From an uncultured Eubacteriales bacterium (lineage in GTDB: Bacteria > Bacillota > Clostridia > Christensenellales > Aristaeellaceae), in the NCBI GenBank assembly GCA_902801165.1, contig CADCHI010000028.1, positions 1-34,402 on the forward strand: a stretch of DNA of 34,402 nucleotides, written 5' to 3'. A program made the translations under genes and the position numbers. Positions 6,658-16,327 of this stretch are shown here, one piece after another. Below the pieces are notes generated by a model, which did no database searches, was not told the DNA's origin, and worked only from the letters and a program-made list of their open reading frames with translations. Each line of letters opens with the position of its first letter. The first letter of the stretch is position 1.

Positions 6658-7602
6658 GTGAAAAAGGGCCAATCCACACTGATGCCGCGCAGGACGCTGG
6701 GCGAGCGCATCGGGAACGACTTTAAGAAGAACCATTCGTTCTACGTAATGCTGATTCCGCTGGTGCTGTACTACCTGATCTTTCACTACTATCCCATGTA
6801 CGGCGCGCAGATCGCGTTCAAGAATTTCTCCATCGGCAAGGGGATCGAGAACAGCCCCTGGGTGGGCTTGAAGCACTTCGAGTCGTTCTTCGATTCCATC
6901 TACTTCAGCCGGCTGTTGGTCAACACGCTGGCGATCAACGTATTCGACATCCTGCTGGGCTTCCCACTGCCGATCCTGCTGGCGATCCTGCTGAACGAGG
7001 TGCGCAGCAGCGGCTACAAGCGCACGATCCAGACGGTCACCTACCTGCCACACTTCATCTCCACGGTGGTGCTGTGCAGCCTGGTACGGGAGTTCACCGC
7101 CCGGACGGGCCTGATCAACAACATGATCACCTCCCTGGGCGGCGAGCCGATCATATTCCTGCAGAAGAACGAGTGGTACCGCACGGTGTTCATCGGCTCG
7201 GGCATCTGGCAGCAGTGCGGCTGGAATTCCATCATCTACATGGCGGCGCTGAGCGCCATCGACGTGGAGCAGTACGAAGCGGCCCACATCGACGGCGCGA
7301 ACCGCCTGCAGGAGATGTGGTACATCACGCTGCCCTCGCTGCTGCCGACGATCATGATCATGCTGATCATGCGCTGCGGTCGCATACTGAATGTGGGCGC
7401 CGAGAAGACGTTGCTGCTGTACAATCCATCCACCTACAAAACAGCGGACGTCATCGCCTCCTATGTGTACCGCAAGGGCATAGAGGACGGCAACTATTCC
7501 TTCTCGACGGCGGTTGGCCTGTTCAACTCGGTGATCAACTTCATCATGCTGCTGAGCGTCAACAAGGTGTCCAACAAGCTGACGGGCTCCGGCCTGTTCT
7601 GA
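6658..7602 (+). CDS. Sugar ABC transporter permease, LplB type
   Basis: This 314-residue inner-membrane protein has about six hydrophobic segments, starting with FYVMLIPLVLYYLIFHYYP. The permease EAA loop is visible around residue 205 (QYEAAHIDGANRLQEMWYI, with the G at the expected place), which contacts the ATPase. The N-terminal pattern with KNFSIGKGI and WVGLKHFESFF is the LplB/YtfQ-like style of CUT1 polysaccharide or oligosaccharide permeases. GTG 6658 is preferred, behind GGGGGTGAG. It forms a heterodimer with the next gene and works with the binding protein at 8567. No ATPase is encoded, so a shared MsmK-type ATPase is expected. Confidence 0.9.
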   Translation: MKKGQSTLMPRRTLGERIGNDFKKNHSFYVMLIPLVLYYLIFHYYPMYGAQIAFKNFSIGKGIENSPWVGLKHFESFFDSIYFSRLLVNTLAINVFDILLGFPLPILLAILLNEVRSSGYKRTIQTVTYLPHFISTVVLCSLVREFTARTGLINNMITSLGGEPIIFLQKNEWYRTVFIGSGIWQQCGWNSIIYMAALSAIDVEQYEAAHIDGANRLQEMWYITLPSLLPTIMIMLIMRCGRILNVGAEKTLLLYNPSTYKTADVIASYVYRKGIEDGNYSFSTAVGLFNSVINFIMLLSVNKVSNKLTGSGLF

Positions 7603-7618
7603 GAAAGGGGGGAATACC

Positions 7619-8503
7619 ATGCGTTCCATAGAATCCAGTGGCGAGCGCGTATTTTCGGTCATCAATGTGCTGCTGCTGGGCGTTTTCGGGTTTGTGTGCG
7701 CCTACCCAGTATACTACATCATCCTCGGCTCCCTGTCCGATCCCATGGCCATGATGAAGCACACGGGCTTTCTGTGGAAGCCCTACGGCTTCAACTTGGC
7801 GGCCTATCGCACGGTGTTTGAAAACCGCATGATCCCCCTGGGCTACCTGAACACGCTGTGGTACATGGCGGCCGGGCTGGCAGTGAATATGCTGTTTACC
7901 ACGCTGGGCGCCTATGCGCTGTCAAAGCGGACCATGGCCCTCAGGAACCCCATCATGCTGCTGGTCAGCTTTACCATGTTCTTTTCGGGCGGCATGATTC
8001 CCAGCTACCTGCTGGTGCTGCGGCTGGGCATGGTGGATCACTGGACGGCGATGGTGTTCCCGTCGGCCATCAACAGCTTCAACCTGATTATCATGCGCAC
8101 CTCGTTCCAGCAGCTGCCGGAGGAGCTCTTCGAAAGCGTGCGCATCGACGGCGGCAACGAATGGCAGATATTCTTCCGCATCGCGTTGCCACTGAGCCCG
8201 GCGGTGCTGGCGGTCATCGTGCTGTACTATGCCGTGTACCACTGGAACTCCTGGATGCCGGCCATGATGTACATGCGCACGCGTAGCCATTACCCGCTGC
8301 AGCTGGTGCTGAGGGAGATCCTCATCAACAACGACCTGAACAGCATGGGCACCGGCATCAGTGACGCGGCGGACAAGGAATTCGTGGCCGTGACGCTGAA
8401 ATACGCCACGATCATCGTGGCCACGCTTCCCATCATGTGCGTGTATCCATTTTTGCAGAAGTACTTCATGAAAGGCGTCATGATCGGTGCGCTGAAGGGC
8501 TGA
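7619..8503 (+). CDS. Sugar ABC transporter permease, LplC type
   Basis: This 294-residue partner permease begins 16 bases after the previous stop behind AAAGGGGGG. Several hydrophobic helices and the EAA loop (ELFESVRIDGGNEWQIFF) are visible; Ser replaces the second Ala, which is common in the LplC subfamily. The C-terminus (KYFMKGVMIGALKG) is the typical MalG/LplC ending that reaches the partner subunits. It acts with the gene at 6658 to move a carbohydrate across the membrane; the substrate is unknown. Confidence 0.9.
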   Translation: MRSIESSGERVFSVINVLLLGVFGFVCAYPVYYIILGSLSDPMAMMKHTGFLWKPYGFNLAAYRTVFENRMIPLGYLNTLWYMAAGLAVNMLFTTLGAYALSKRTMALRNPIMLLVSFTMFFSGGMIPSYLLVLRLGMVDHWTAMVFPSAINSFNLIIMRTSFQQLPEELFESVRIDGGNEWQIFFRIALPLSPAVLAVIVLYYAVYHWNSWMPAMMYMRTRSHYPLQLVLREILINNDLNSMGTGISDAADKEFVAVTLKYATIIVATLPIMCVYPFLQKYFMKGVMIGALKG

Positions 8504-8566
8504 TGGAATATGACGCATTCCCGGGGGAGTGCGCATAGTATAGAAGAAAACAGAGGAGGTATCACC

Positions 8567-10165
8567 ATGAAGAGACTGACCGCGCTGCTGCTTTGCCTGA
8601 TGCTGATGCTCAGCGGCTTCGCCCTGGCGGAGGGGCTACCCGAGTACACCGGCGACATGATCAAGCTGTCCGACGAGCCCATAACGCTCAAAATGTTCTG
8701 CACCTATGATTCCACGCGCTACATGTTCTCGGATTTCTCCGAGGTTCCCAGCATGAAGCGAATGGCCGAGCTGACCAACGTGAACATCGAGTTCATCCAT
8801 CCGACCGCCGGCTCCGAAAAGGAGCAGCTGAATCTGTTGCTGTCCTCCGGTGACCTGCCGGACATCATCTATTACGACTGGAACAGCTTCAACGCCACGC
8901 CCGACCAACTGTATGAGGACGGCCTGATCATCGATGTCGCGCCGTACCTGGAGCAGTACGCGCCGAACACCAACAAGCTGATCGCCCAGAACCCGCAGAT
9001 CGCAAAGGACATCACCACGGACTCCGGCCTGATGCCTGGCTTCTATCAGATGCAGTTCTCCGAGGTACTGAAGAACACCTACGGCTACATCCTGCGCGCC
9101 GACTGGCTGGAGCAGGTGGGCAAGTCCACACCCGTGACGCTGGACGACTGGTACGACGTGCTGTGCGCCTTCCGCGACAACGACATGAACGGCAATGGCG
9201 ATCCCTCTGACGAGTATCCGCTGACCACCGGCCTATTCACTAACAACGAGGACTGCAAGGCCATGGAGGCCTTCTACGGCGCCTGGGGCAAGAACTGGCA
9301 GATGTACGTGACGCCCGACAAGCACATGGCCTACGGCGCCTATGACGAAGATTACAAGGAATATCTGCTGCTGATGCGCAAGTGGATCGAGGAGGGCCTG
9401 ATCGACCCGGACTTCGCCACCAACGACAAGACCCAGCAGGACGCCAAGTTCCTGAACAGCCAGGCGGGCGCGCTGCGCAGCGGCCTGGGCGCGGGCTTCG
9501 GCACCTTCATCGCCGGCCTGGGCGGCGAACAGTACATCGCCGGCGCGGTGACGCCCGTCATGAACGCTGGCGATACCAGCTACAACTTCTCCGGCCGCTC
9601 CGCGGGCGTGACCAGCAGCGCGGCGTTCATCACCACCAGCTGCAAGACCCCTGAGCTGGCCGTAATGTGGCTCGATATGCTGTACGGTGGCGACGGAATG
9701 ATGCTGGCCAACTACGGCATCGAGGGCGAGGCCTACAACATGGTGGACGGCTATCCCACCCTGGTGGAATACATCACCCGCAACCCGGACGGCAAGTCCA
9801 TCAACGTGGCGCTGGCGGAGTTCTCCATGGGCTGCTCCAGCTTCCCGTTCTGGAACGACACCGGCGTGCGCGAGCAGCGCATGCTCAGCTACCCGGTGCA
9901 GCGCCAGATCGGCCTTGAGATGGCGAACATGAGCAACGACGGCTGCGTGCCGCGCATTTCCCTGACCGCCGACGAGACCACCGAGTACGCCAGCATCATC
10001 AGCGAGGTTCAGACCTACGTGCAGGAGATGACCCTGGCCTTCCTGTTGGGCGAGGCGGACATCGAAAGCGGCTTCGAGGACTACATGCAGACGCTGAAGG
10101 ATCTGGGCGTCGAGGACGCCATCGCGATCCAGGACGCCGCGCTGCAGCGCTACTACGCGCGCTGA
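8567..10165 (+). CDS. Extracellular sugar-binding protein, LplA type
   Basis: ATG 8567 follows GAGGAGGT and gives 532 residues; the longer frame from 8510 lacks a ribosome site. The N-terminus is a Sec signal (MKRLTALLLCLMLMLSGFAL) with a signal-peptidase-I site ALA-EG and no lipobox cysteine after it, unusual for a Gram-positive binding protein. The mature part fits the large (about 500 residues) LplA/AlgQ-like family of solute-binding proteins, with a DxNxNGxxDPSDEYP calcium-loop-like segment (residues around 205) typical of this family. It delivers an oligosaccharide to the permeases at 6658 and 7619. A perfect stem-loop follows the stop. Confidence 0.88.
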   Translation: MKRLTALLLCLMLMLSGFALAEGLPEYTGDMIKLSDEPITLKMFCTYDSTRYMFSDFSEVPSMKRMAELTNVNIEFIHPTAGSEKEQLNLLLSSGDLPDIIYYDWNSFNATPDQLYEDGLIIDVAPYLEQYAPNTNKLIAQNPQIAKDITTDSGLMPGFYQMQFSEVLKNTYGYILRADWLEQVGKSTPVTLDDWYDVLCAFRDNDMNGNGDPSDEYPLTTGLFTNNEDCKAMEAFYGAWGKNWQMYVTPDKHMAYGAYDEDYKEYLLLMRKWIEEGLIDPDFATNDKTQQDAKFLNSQAGALRSGLGAGFGTFIAGLGGEQYIAGAVTPVMNAGDTSYNFSGRSAGVTSSAAFITTSCKTPELAVMWLDMLYGGDGMMLANYGIEGEAYNMVDGYPTLVEYITRNPDGKSINVALAEFSMGCSSFPFWNDTGVREQRMLSYPVQRQIGLEMANMSNDGCVPRISLTADETTEYASIISEVQTYVQEMTLAFLLGEADIESGFEDYMQTLKDLGVEDAIAIQDAALQRYYAR

Positions 10166-10178
10166 TTGCGGCGGATGT

Positions 10179-10205
10179 GCCGGACGGGGTTCTCCCCCGT
10201 CCGGC
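10179..10205 (+). terminator. Stem-loop after the binding-protein gene
   Basis: GCCGGACGGGG and CCCCGTCCGGC pair perfectly over 11 bases around a five-base loop. No U-tract follows, so it is more likely a 3'-end stabiliser or partial attenuator that raises binding-protein mRNA relative to the downstream hydrolase gene. Confidence 0.5.
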
Positions 10206-10256
10206 TGACCAGTCCGGCGCGCACGCCGCGACGACCCGACAGAGAGGTGGGTTTTA

Positions 10257-12260
10257 ATGGCACACTGGTGGGAGAATTATCCCTGGAGAATGATACAGAC
10301 CAACCTTCGTCAGATCGACATGGAGGACATGAGCGCCCAGCGCTTTGCTGAAGACCTGAAGCGCTTTGACGCCAACGTCGTCCTGCTGAACACCGGCGGC
10401 ATCATCGCCAGCTACCAAACAGGCGTGGAGGACCACTTCCAGAGCGAGTACCTGCACGGGGATTCGCTGCAGAAGGTGATGCAGGCCTGCCGCGACGCCG
10501 GCATTCGCGTCATCGCCCGCATGGACTTCTCCAAGGTCAGGCGGCCCATCTATGAAAAGCACCCGGACTGGGCCTACCGCACCATCGACGGCGATATCGT
10601 GGATTACAACGGTGATGTGCACGCCTGCGTGTGCGGCGGCTACCAGCAGGGCAAGGCCTTCGAAATCGTGCGGGAGGTGGCTGAAAACCTGCCCATCGAC
10701 GGGCTGTTCTGCAACATGGGCGGCTTCCAGGTGCGAGACTACAGCTACAACTACCACGGCATATGCCACTGCGACAACTGCAAGCGGCGCTTCAGAGAGC
10801 GCTTCGGTCTGGAGCTTCCCGCCGCCGAGGACATGGACGACCCGGTGTTCAGGAAGTACAAGATCTTCCAGCAAGAGGTGCTGGCGGACTACAAGCAGAA
10901 GCTCACCGCGCTGATCAAGGGCATCAACCCGGAGATCGCCGTGGACGGGGTGGACTTCACGCGCATGGAGAGCAACACGGAGTACAGGCGCCCGCTGCCC
11001 TTCTGGCAGTATAGCGCGGCCTCCAACACGCGCGCGTTGCGAGGGCTGGATGGAAGCATGGTGTCCAGCAATACCTCGGTGGACTTCATTGGCTTCTGCT
11101 ATCGCCACGTGGCGGTGAACCCGGAGGAGCAGGAGCTGCGCCTGTGGCAGGACGTGGCCAATTTCGGCGGCATCGACTACTACCTGATCGGCCGTCTGGA
11201 CAACCACGAAGACCAGTCCGGCTACGAGGGCGTGCAGCGCGTGTTCCACTATATGAAGGCCCACGAGCGGGAGTACCAGGGCATCGCCGCTCGGGCGGAC
11301 GCGCTGCTGCTTCGCGGCTACAGGTGGGATTTCCGCGGCGAGGAGCAGGGCTGGATCCGCGCGCTGACGGAATCGCACGTGCTGTTCGATGAGGTGCACG
11401 TGACCGATCTCAGGCCGGAGGACAGCTTCGACAAGTACCGCTTGGTGATAATGCCCGATACCACGTCCCTGCCGGCCTGGCTGGCGGAAAAGCTGGACGC
11501 CTTCGCCCAAGCGGGCGGCTGTGTGATCGCCAGCGGCAACACCGGCAGGTACGACGGCAATTTGGACGTCAACGAGGCCTATCCGCTGAAGTGCATGGGC
11601 ATCCGCCGGATCCTGATGCGGCGGGAGGACATGATCTCCGCCATGCTGCACGTGGAGGACCGCGACCTGCAGGTGCTGGATTCCTTCGGGAACGACCGGG
11701 TGATCTACTTCGGCGAGGACTTCCTGTTCGCCGAGTACGAGGACACCTCCACCGGCTACCTCAGGCTGATACCGCCGCACCACATGGGGCCGCCGGAGCG
11801 CTGCTATTACACGCAGATCACGGATATCCCCGGCTTGCAGGTCAACGCCTACGGGGCGGGCAAGGGCATACTGATCCCCTGGGCCCCGGGCCGTCTGTAC
11901 AGCCGGGACGGCTACGCCAACACCTTCCGGTTCATGCGGGATGTGCTGAAGAATATCGTGGGCCTGAAAAGCGTGGCGGCCCAGTCGTTTACGCAGATGG
12001 TTGAGGTCGCCGTGGGCGATGCCCGGGACGGCAGCCGCACGCTGATCCAGCTGGTGAACAACACGGGCCACTTCGGAACCTCCTATCTCGCACCGGTGCC
12101 CGTGAGGGACATCGCCCTGAGGATACCCCTGAAAAAGGCGCCCGCCGCGGTCGTCAGCCAGACGACGGGCGAGGCGGTGCCCTTCGAATACGTTCAGAGT
12201 GCACTGAGCGTGACGGTGGACGTGCCTGGATTCTTTGAGGGCCTGCGCGTCGATTACTGA
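10257..12260 (+). CDS. Putative glycoside hydrolase with GHL6-like barrel and beta-galactosidase-trimerisation-like domain
   Basis: This 667-residue protein has no signal peptide, so it is cytoplasmic. Residues 1 to about 330 look like a TIM barrel of the hypothetical glycosyl hydrolase 6 type (WRMIQTNLRQIDMEDM, LLNTGGIIASYQT, GIRVIARMDFSKV), with a CHCDNCKRRF cysteine cluster near residue 165 that often marks this family. Residues about 340-540 resemble the flavodoxin-like domain of beta-galactosidase trimerisation regions (YRLVIMPDTTSLPAW, AGGCVIASGNTG), and the end is a small beta-sandwich. It probably hydrolyses the oligosaccharide imported by the preceding transporter; linkage and sugar cannot be told. 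AGGTGGG precedes ATG 10257. Confidence 0.7.
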   Translation: MAHWWENYPWRMIQTNLRQIDMEDMSAQRFAEDLKRFDANVVLLNTGGIIASYQTGVEDHFQSEYLHGDSLQKVMQACRDAGIRVIARMDFSKVRRPIYEKHPDWAYRTIDGDIVDYNGDVHACVCGGYQQGKAFEIVREVAENLPIDGLFCNMGGFQVRDYSYNYHGICHCDNCKRRFRERFGLELPAAEDMDDPVFRKYKIFQQEVLADYKQKLTALIKGINPEIAVDGVDFTRMESNTEYRRPLPFWQYSAASNTRALRGLDGSMVSSNTSVDFIGFCYRHVAVNPEEQELRLWQDVANFGGIDYYLIGRLDNHEDQSGYEGVQRVFHYMKAHEREYQGIAARADALLLRGYRWDFRGEEQGWIRALTESHVLFDEVHVTDLRPEDSFDKYRLVIMPDTTSLPAWLAEKLDAFAQAGGCVIASGNTGRYDGNLDVNEAYPLKCMGIRRILMRREDMISAMLHVEDRDLQVLDSFGNDRVIYFGEDFLFAEYEDTSTGYLRLIPPHHMGPPERCYYTQITDIPGLQVNAYGAGKGILIPWAPGRLYSRDGYANTFRFMRDVLKNIVGLKSVAAQSFTQMVEVAVGDARDGSRTLIQLVNNTGHFGTSYLAPVPVRDIALRIPLKKAPAAVVSQTTGEAVPFEYVQSALSVTVDVPGFFEGLRVDY

Positions 12261-12355
12261 CATAACCGTGCTGGGGGCTGTCTCCATGCGGGGCAGCTCC
12301 ACCCCGGTAATGGTGCGCCTTGGCCGGGGATCCGCATGCCATGGAGGACAATCGC

Positions 12356-13345
12356 ATGAGAACCATACACAAGGTCGTCAGCACCGTCAGCTATTCCGCA
12401 GCCGAGCTGGAGCGGCTGCGCAGTTTTTTCAGCGGCGCTGAATTCGTTCACGTGGATCATCAGGATACGGAGGCGCTCGTCCGGGAGATCGCGGATGCGG
12501 ATGTCGCGGTGCTGGAGGCGGACCTAGACGACCGTGTGCTCACCGGCAGGCGGCTGAAATGGGTCCACTGCAACCACGCCGGTTTGGCCCGCTCGGCCCG
12601 GCCGGAGGTATTCGAGCGCGGCATACTGCTGAGCGGCTCCGCGGGCAGGTCCGCGGAGGTGCTGGCGGAGCACGCCGTGTACTTTATGCTGAACGCCTGC
12701 TACCATACCCGGGAGCTCATGGCGGCGCAGAGCGCGCATGAGTGGCTACGCGAGCCTGGGATGTACGCTTGGCGCGGGCTCTATGGCCGCACCGCCGGAA
12801 TCATCGGCATGGGCCACACCGGCAAATGCTTGGCGGAAAGGCTGCACGCCTTTGGCATGCGGCTGTATACCTACAGCCGCAGCGCCACGCCCCAGCTGCC
12901 CTTCATCGACCACGAATACGTCATGTCCCGAGGAGAGGGGCCGGAGGCGCTGTACGAAAACTCCGATTTCATCATACTCTGCATTGCGATGACGGATCAG
13001 ACCCGGCACATGCTGGACGCGGCCGCCTTCGCCCACGTGAAGCGCGGCGCGGTGCTGGTCAACATGGGCAGGGGACAGCTGGTGGATAACGAAGCGTTGC
13101 TGGCCGCCCTCTCCGACGGCACCCTCAGCTGCGCCGGGCTGGACGTGTTCGACCCCGAGCCCCTGCCCAAGGACAGCCCCCTGTGGGACTGCCCCAACGT
13201 CTACATCACACCCCACATCACGCCCGCCGTACCCGACCGCAACGGCCGCTGCCTGGAGATCATCCGCGAAAACGTCCGCAGATACCTCCATGAGGAGCCG
13301 CTCATCAACCAGGTCAAACCCGAAGACCGCTACAGCGGCACCTGA
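12356..13345 (+). CDS. D-isomer-specific 2-hydroxyacid dehydrogenase
   Basis: ATG 12356 sits eight bases after GGAGG; a longer frame from 12320 has no such site. The 329-residue protein has the two-domain D-2-hydroxyacid dehydrogenase fold. The NAD-binding GMGHTG loop lies at about 151-156, and the catalytic Arg (NMGRGQ, about 239), Glu (DPEPL, about 268) and His (TPHIT, about 287) are all present. It interconverts a 2-oxo acid and a D-2-hydroxy acid with NAD(P)H. As the last gene of the ABC/hydrolase operon it may process a sugar acid released from the imported glycan, though many members have unrelated substrates. A structured hairpin follows the stop. Confidence 0.82.
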   Translation: MRTIHKVVSTVSYSAAELERLRSFFSGAEFVHVDHQDTEALVREIADADVAVLEADLDDRVLTGRRLKWVHCNHAGLARSARPEVFERGILLSGSAGRSAEVLAEHAVYFMLNACYHTRELMAAQSAHEWLREPGMYAWRGLYGRTAGIIGMGHTGKCLAERLHAFGMRLYTYSRSATPQLPFIDHEYVMSRGEGPEALYENSDFIILCIAMTDQTRHMLDAAAFAHVKRGAVLVNMGRGQLVDNEALLAALSDGTLSCAGLDVFDPEPLPKDSPLWDCPNVYITPHITPAVPDRNGRCLEIIRENVRRYLHEEPLINQVKPEDRYSGT

Positions 13346-13359
13346 CAGTCACCCTCCAA

Positions 13360-13400
13360 CCATCGGGGGGCGGGCAGCTGTCGCCCTGCACCCGCGATGG
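13360..13400 (+). terminator. Hairpin after the dehydrogenase gene
   Basis: CCATCG (13360-13365) pairs with CGATGG (13395-13400), and the interior GGGCGGGC / GCCCTGC segments extend the stem imperfectly. It begins 15 bases after the stop. There is no U-tract, so termination strength is uncertain. Confidence 0.35.
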
Positions 13401-13538
13401 ATCAATGAGGCGTGGGGCTGTCCCTGCACCCTATTCACGCGGCTCCGCTCTCTGTGCCTGTGGATACAATACGGCATGTATATCCTGAAAAGAGTCGTCA
13501 AGCACTGATCATCGCTGACTCTCAGTGCCCAAAAGAAG

Positions 13539-13573
13539 CTCCCGGTCACCGGCGTAAAACCGATGATCGGGAG
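13539..13573 (-). terminator. Intrinsic terminator of the recombinase remnant
   Basis: Arms at 13539-13552 and 13560-13573 pair over 14 bases with one mismatch and one G-U, around a seven-base loop. Read on the minus strand the hairpin is followed by CTTCTTTT. It lies just after the TGA at 13591 of the recombinase-like remnant, so it is probably that gene's original terminator. Confidence 0.6.
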
Positions 13574-13590
13574 TGTTGCATTTACCCAGC

Positions 13591-13700
13591 TCAGCCTTCG
13601 AAGGTGGTGCCGTTTTTTAAGGTGAACGTCAGGTGGCTATCCGCGTATCTAAATATAAATACGTTGGACAGGATTATGATGACATTTGGCCCAGGGCATA
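13591..13700 (-). pseudogene. Possible C-terminal remnant of a serine recombinase
   Basis: On the minus strand the frame reads ILSNVFIFRYADSHLTFTLK, then NGTTFEG and TGA at 13591-13593. A hydrophobic strand, a charged turn and a KxGTxxE strand are typical of the last 40 residues of large serine recombinases, where similar text precedes the stop. The 5' part is absent; the sequence to the right is the TIR-like repeat. The identification rests on pattern memory of a short segment and is tentative, but the terminator directly downstream supports a real gene end here. Confidence 0.35.
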
Positions 13701-13720
13701 ACCTTCGATTTGATTGCGAC

Positions 13721-13820
13721 TGCACTTGTCAACAAAAACGACACACCGTCATAATCCCCAAAATAAAGTGCAAAATGCACTAGTCAACAAAAACTGGACA
13801 CAAAAGGAGTAAAAAGTTAG
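13721..13820 (+). repeat. TIR-like repeat, left copy, with an internal partial duplicate
   Basis: The block at 13776-13820 (TGCACTAGTCAACAAAAACT, then GGACACAAAAGGAG and AAAAAGTTAG) recurs as an inverted copy at 34304-34345, with roughly six of seven bases matching. A shorter direct duplicate (TGCACTTGTCAACAAAAAC, then GACACACC) lies at 13721-13747. Repeated, inward-facing motifs of this kind are what multi-site transposase or recombinase ends look like. Which enzyme recognises them is unknown. The surrounding 13600-13830 stretch is AT-rich and otherwise holds only the recombinase remnant. Confidence 0.55.
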
Positions 13821-13984
13821 ACAAACTCTGTTGGCTATCACTCCTTTCGACGCCATCCTTGACAGGGCCTTGAGAAACGATAGGTGGAAGAGTACCGACG
13901 GCGAGGAACTCATCAGCAAGTATAGATCAACAACGCCGTCATACAGGCCAGTATATCGTTTTTCAAGAACCTGTCAAGGACAAG

Positions 13985-13997
13985 CCGCCTTCGGCGG
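13985..13997. other. Short perfect hairpin downstream of the AcrVA2-like gene
   Basis: CCGCC-TTC-GGCGG with extra flanking pairing (GCCGCC/GGCGGTGGC) lies about 100 bases beyond the AcrVA2-like stop. Read on the minus strand it is followed by TTGTCCTTG, a weak terminator tail. The rest of 13821-14099 holds no convincing gene. The plus frame near 13831 (AITPFDAILDRALRNDRW) might be a short coding remnant that I cannot name. Confidence 0.3.
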
Positions 13998-14099
13998 TGG
14001 CTGTGTAAGCGGCAGCCCGGGGGGAATTCCTCTGGCTCAGAATCTTTCAGCAATTCACCGTTGGCCCATATGGAGTAACGCACGTTGTCAATGGATGTA

Positions 14100-14585
14100 T
14101 CAACCAACAACCCTGATATTGGTCGGCAACTCGCCCTTCCAGTCCATCCCGATGGGCAGCGGCGGTATCCACCGCATGACCGGCTTCCTCAATGGGAACA
14201 CCGCGTCGCGCGGTCCTGTCCAGTACGTGTGCCAGTGTGCCGACCGGACATGCGGGCGGGGGCTTGCATGCGAACCGACTGTGTCGCTATTATCGTTACT
14301 GGCGGGGACGGCCTTCGGACAGTCATTGAACCTGCGAATCGCAGCGGAGATGCGGACGCCCACGTCCCACACCCTCGGCTCTTCAGGAGCACGAACGCCT
14401 CCGGAGAGCCGCTTGCGTTTCTGCGGGGGTTCGATCTCAGGCATGTCCGGCTCGTCGCTGCAGATATACAGGAGCAACTGGATCATTGCCGAGAAGGTCT
14501 GGCGATACTCATCGCGGGAGCCAACATAGCGGACATTCGACAGATTCCCGGCGAACATCTCGTCCACCAGTGCCTTCACGGACAT
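14100..14585 (-). CDS. AcrVA2-family (anti-CRISPR family) protein, N-terminally truncated
   Basis: This 161-residue frame matches the C-terminal half of the AcrVA2 family as I remember it. A helix reads MIQLLLYICSDEPDMPEI, then comes EEPRVWDVGVRISAAIRRF, then SHASPRPHVRSAHWHTYWTG, and a final strand MRWIPPLPIG. Moraxella AcrVA2 ends with the same architecture (RPHIRRGHWHGYW, a basic strand, then WQPAVFVN). AcrVA2 itself is about 320 residues and blocks Cas12a production by acting on its mRNA; homologues are widespread in Firmicutes mobile elements with untested roles. Here the N-terminal half is missing, because the frame runs into a metallophosphoesterase tail of opposite orientation at about 14580. 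Function is therefore doubtful. No cas genes are in the window. Confidence 0.6.
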   Translation of the reverse strand: MSVKALVDEMFAGNLSNVRYVGSRDEYRQTFSAMIQLLLYICSDEPDMPEIEPPQKRKRLSGGVRAPEEPRVWDVGVRISAAIRRFNDCPKAVPASNDNSDTVGSHASPRPHVRSAHWHTYWTGPRDAVFPLRKPVMRWIPPLPIGMDWKGELPTNIRVVG

Positions 14586-14739
14586 GGCGGAGGCGTACGG
14601 CGCTGAGCAGGTGATCTACGCCCACTGCCACGGCCAGAGCCGCTTCCACGACAGCATCGAGGGCAGGCTCCACGGCATCGACTACCGGCTGGTGTCGGGC
14701 GACTACCTAATGTGGAATCCGGTGCGGATACTGTCCTGA
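14584..14739 (+). pseudogene. 3' end of a second metallophosphoesterase gene
   Basis: The plus frame reads MAEAYGAEQVIYAHCHGQSR, then FHDSIEGRLHG, then RLVSGDYLMWNPVRILS and TGA 14737-14739. The AHCHG motif (last metal-binding histidines) followed by a GIDYRLVSGDYL strand is the standard C-terminus of calcineurin-like phosphoesterases of the kind found on Clostridia elements. All upstream motifs are missing. The break coincides with the truncated end of the AcrVA2-like gene, marking a recombination or deletion junction. It ends 13 bases before the convergent GH1 gene. Confidence 0.6.
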
Positions 14740-14752
14740 CGCTCCGATACCG

Positions 14753-16219
<1,467 letters not shown>

Positions 16220-16226
16220 TTACTGC

Positions 16227-16232
16227 AGTATA
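16227..16232 (-). promoter_or_regulatory. -10 element for the GH1 gene
   Basis: On the minus strand TGATATACT contains an extended -10 (TG, one base, TATACT), 37 bases upstream of the GH1 start. No convincing -35 is present, so recognition probably depends on the extended element or an activator. Confidence 0.45.
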
Positions 16233-16288
16233 TCATATTTATCATAAATTGTTTATTCATTTGAGATACATCGGCAGGTTAATTATTG

Positions 16289-16294
16289 TATAAT
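16289..16294 (+). promoter_or_regulatory. -10 element for the PTS gene
   Basis: A perfect TATAAT lies 34 bases before ATG 16328 with no recognisable -35 at 17 bases. The leader is too short to hold a LicT/SacY-type antiterminator hairpin, so control of this pair is probably at initiation. TATCA is repeated twice between the two -10 boxes. Confidence 0.5.
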
Positions 16295-16327
16295 AAAAGG
16301 TAACATTGATTAAAGGAGGTTTGCACA

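Noticed and set aside
10254-12302. 682-codon open frame on the minus strand
   Set aside because: Exact antisense of the GHL6-like gene. It is His/Val/Gln-rich with unnatural composition and has no ribosome site; it is a by-product of GC-rich third positions.
16233-16327. LicT-type antiterminator and terminator in the PTS leader
   Set aside because: The leader from the TATAAT box to the start is about 30 bases with no stem-loop or RAT-like sequence.
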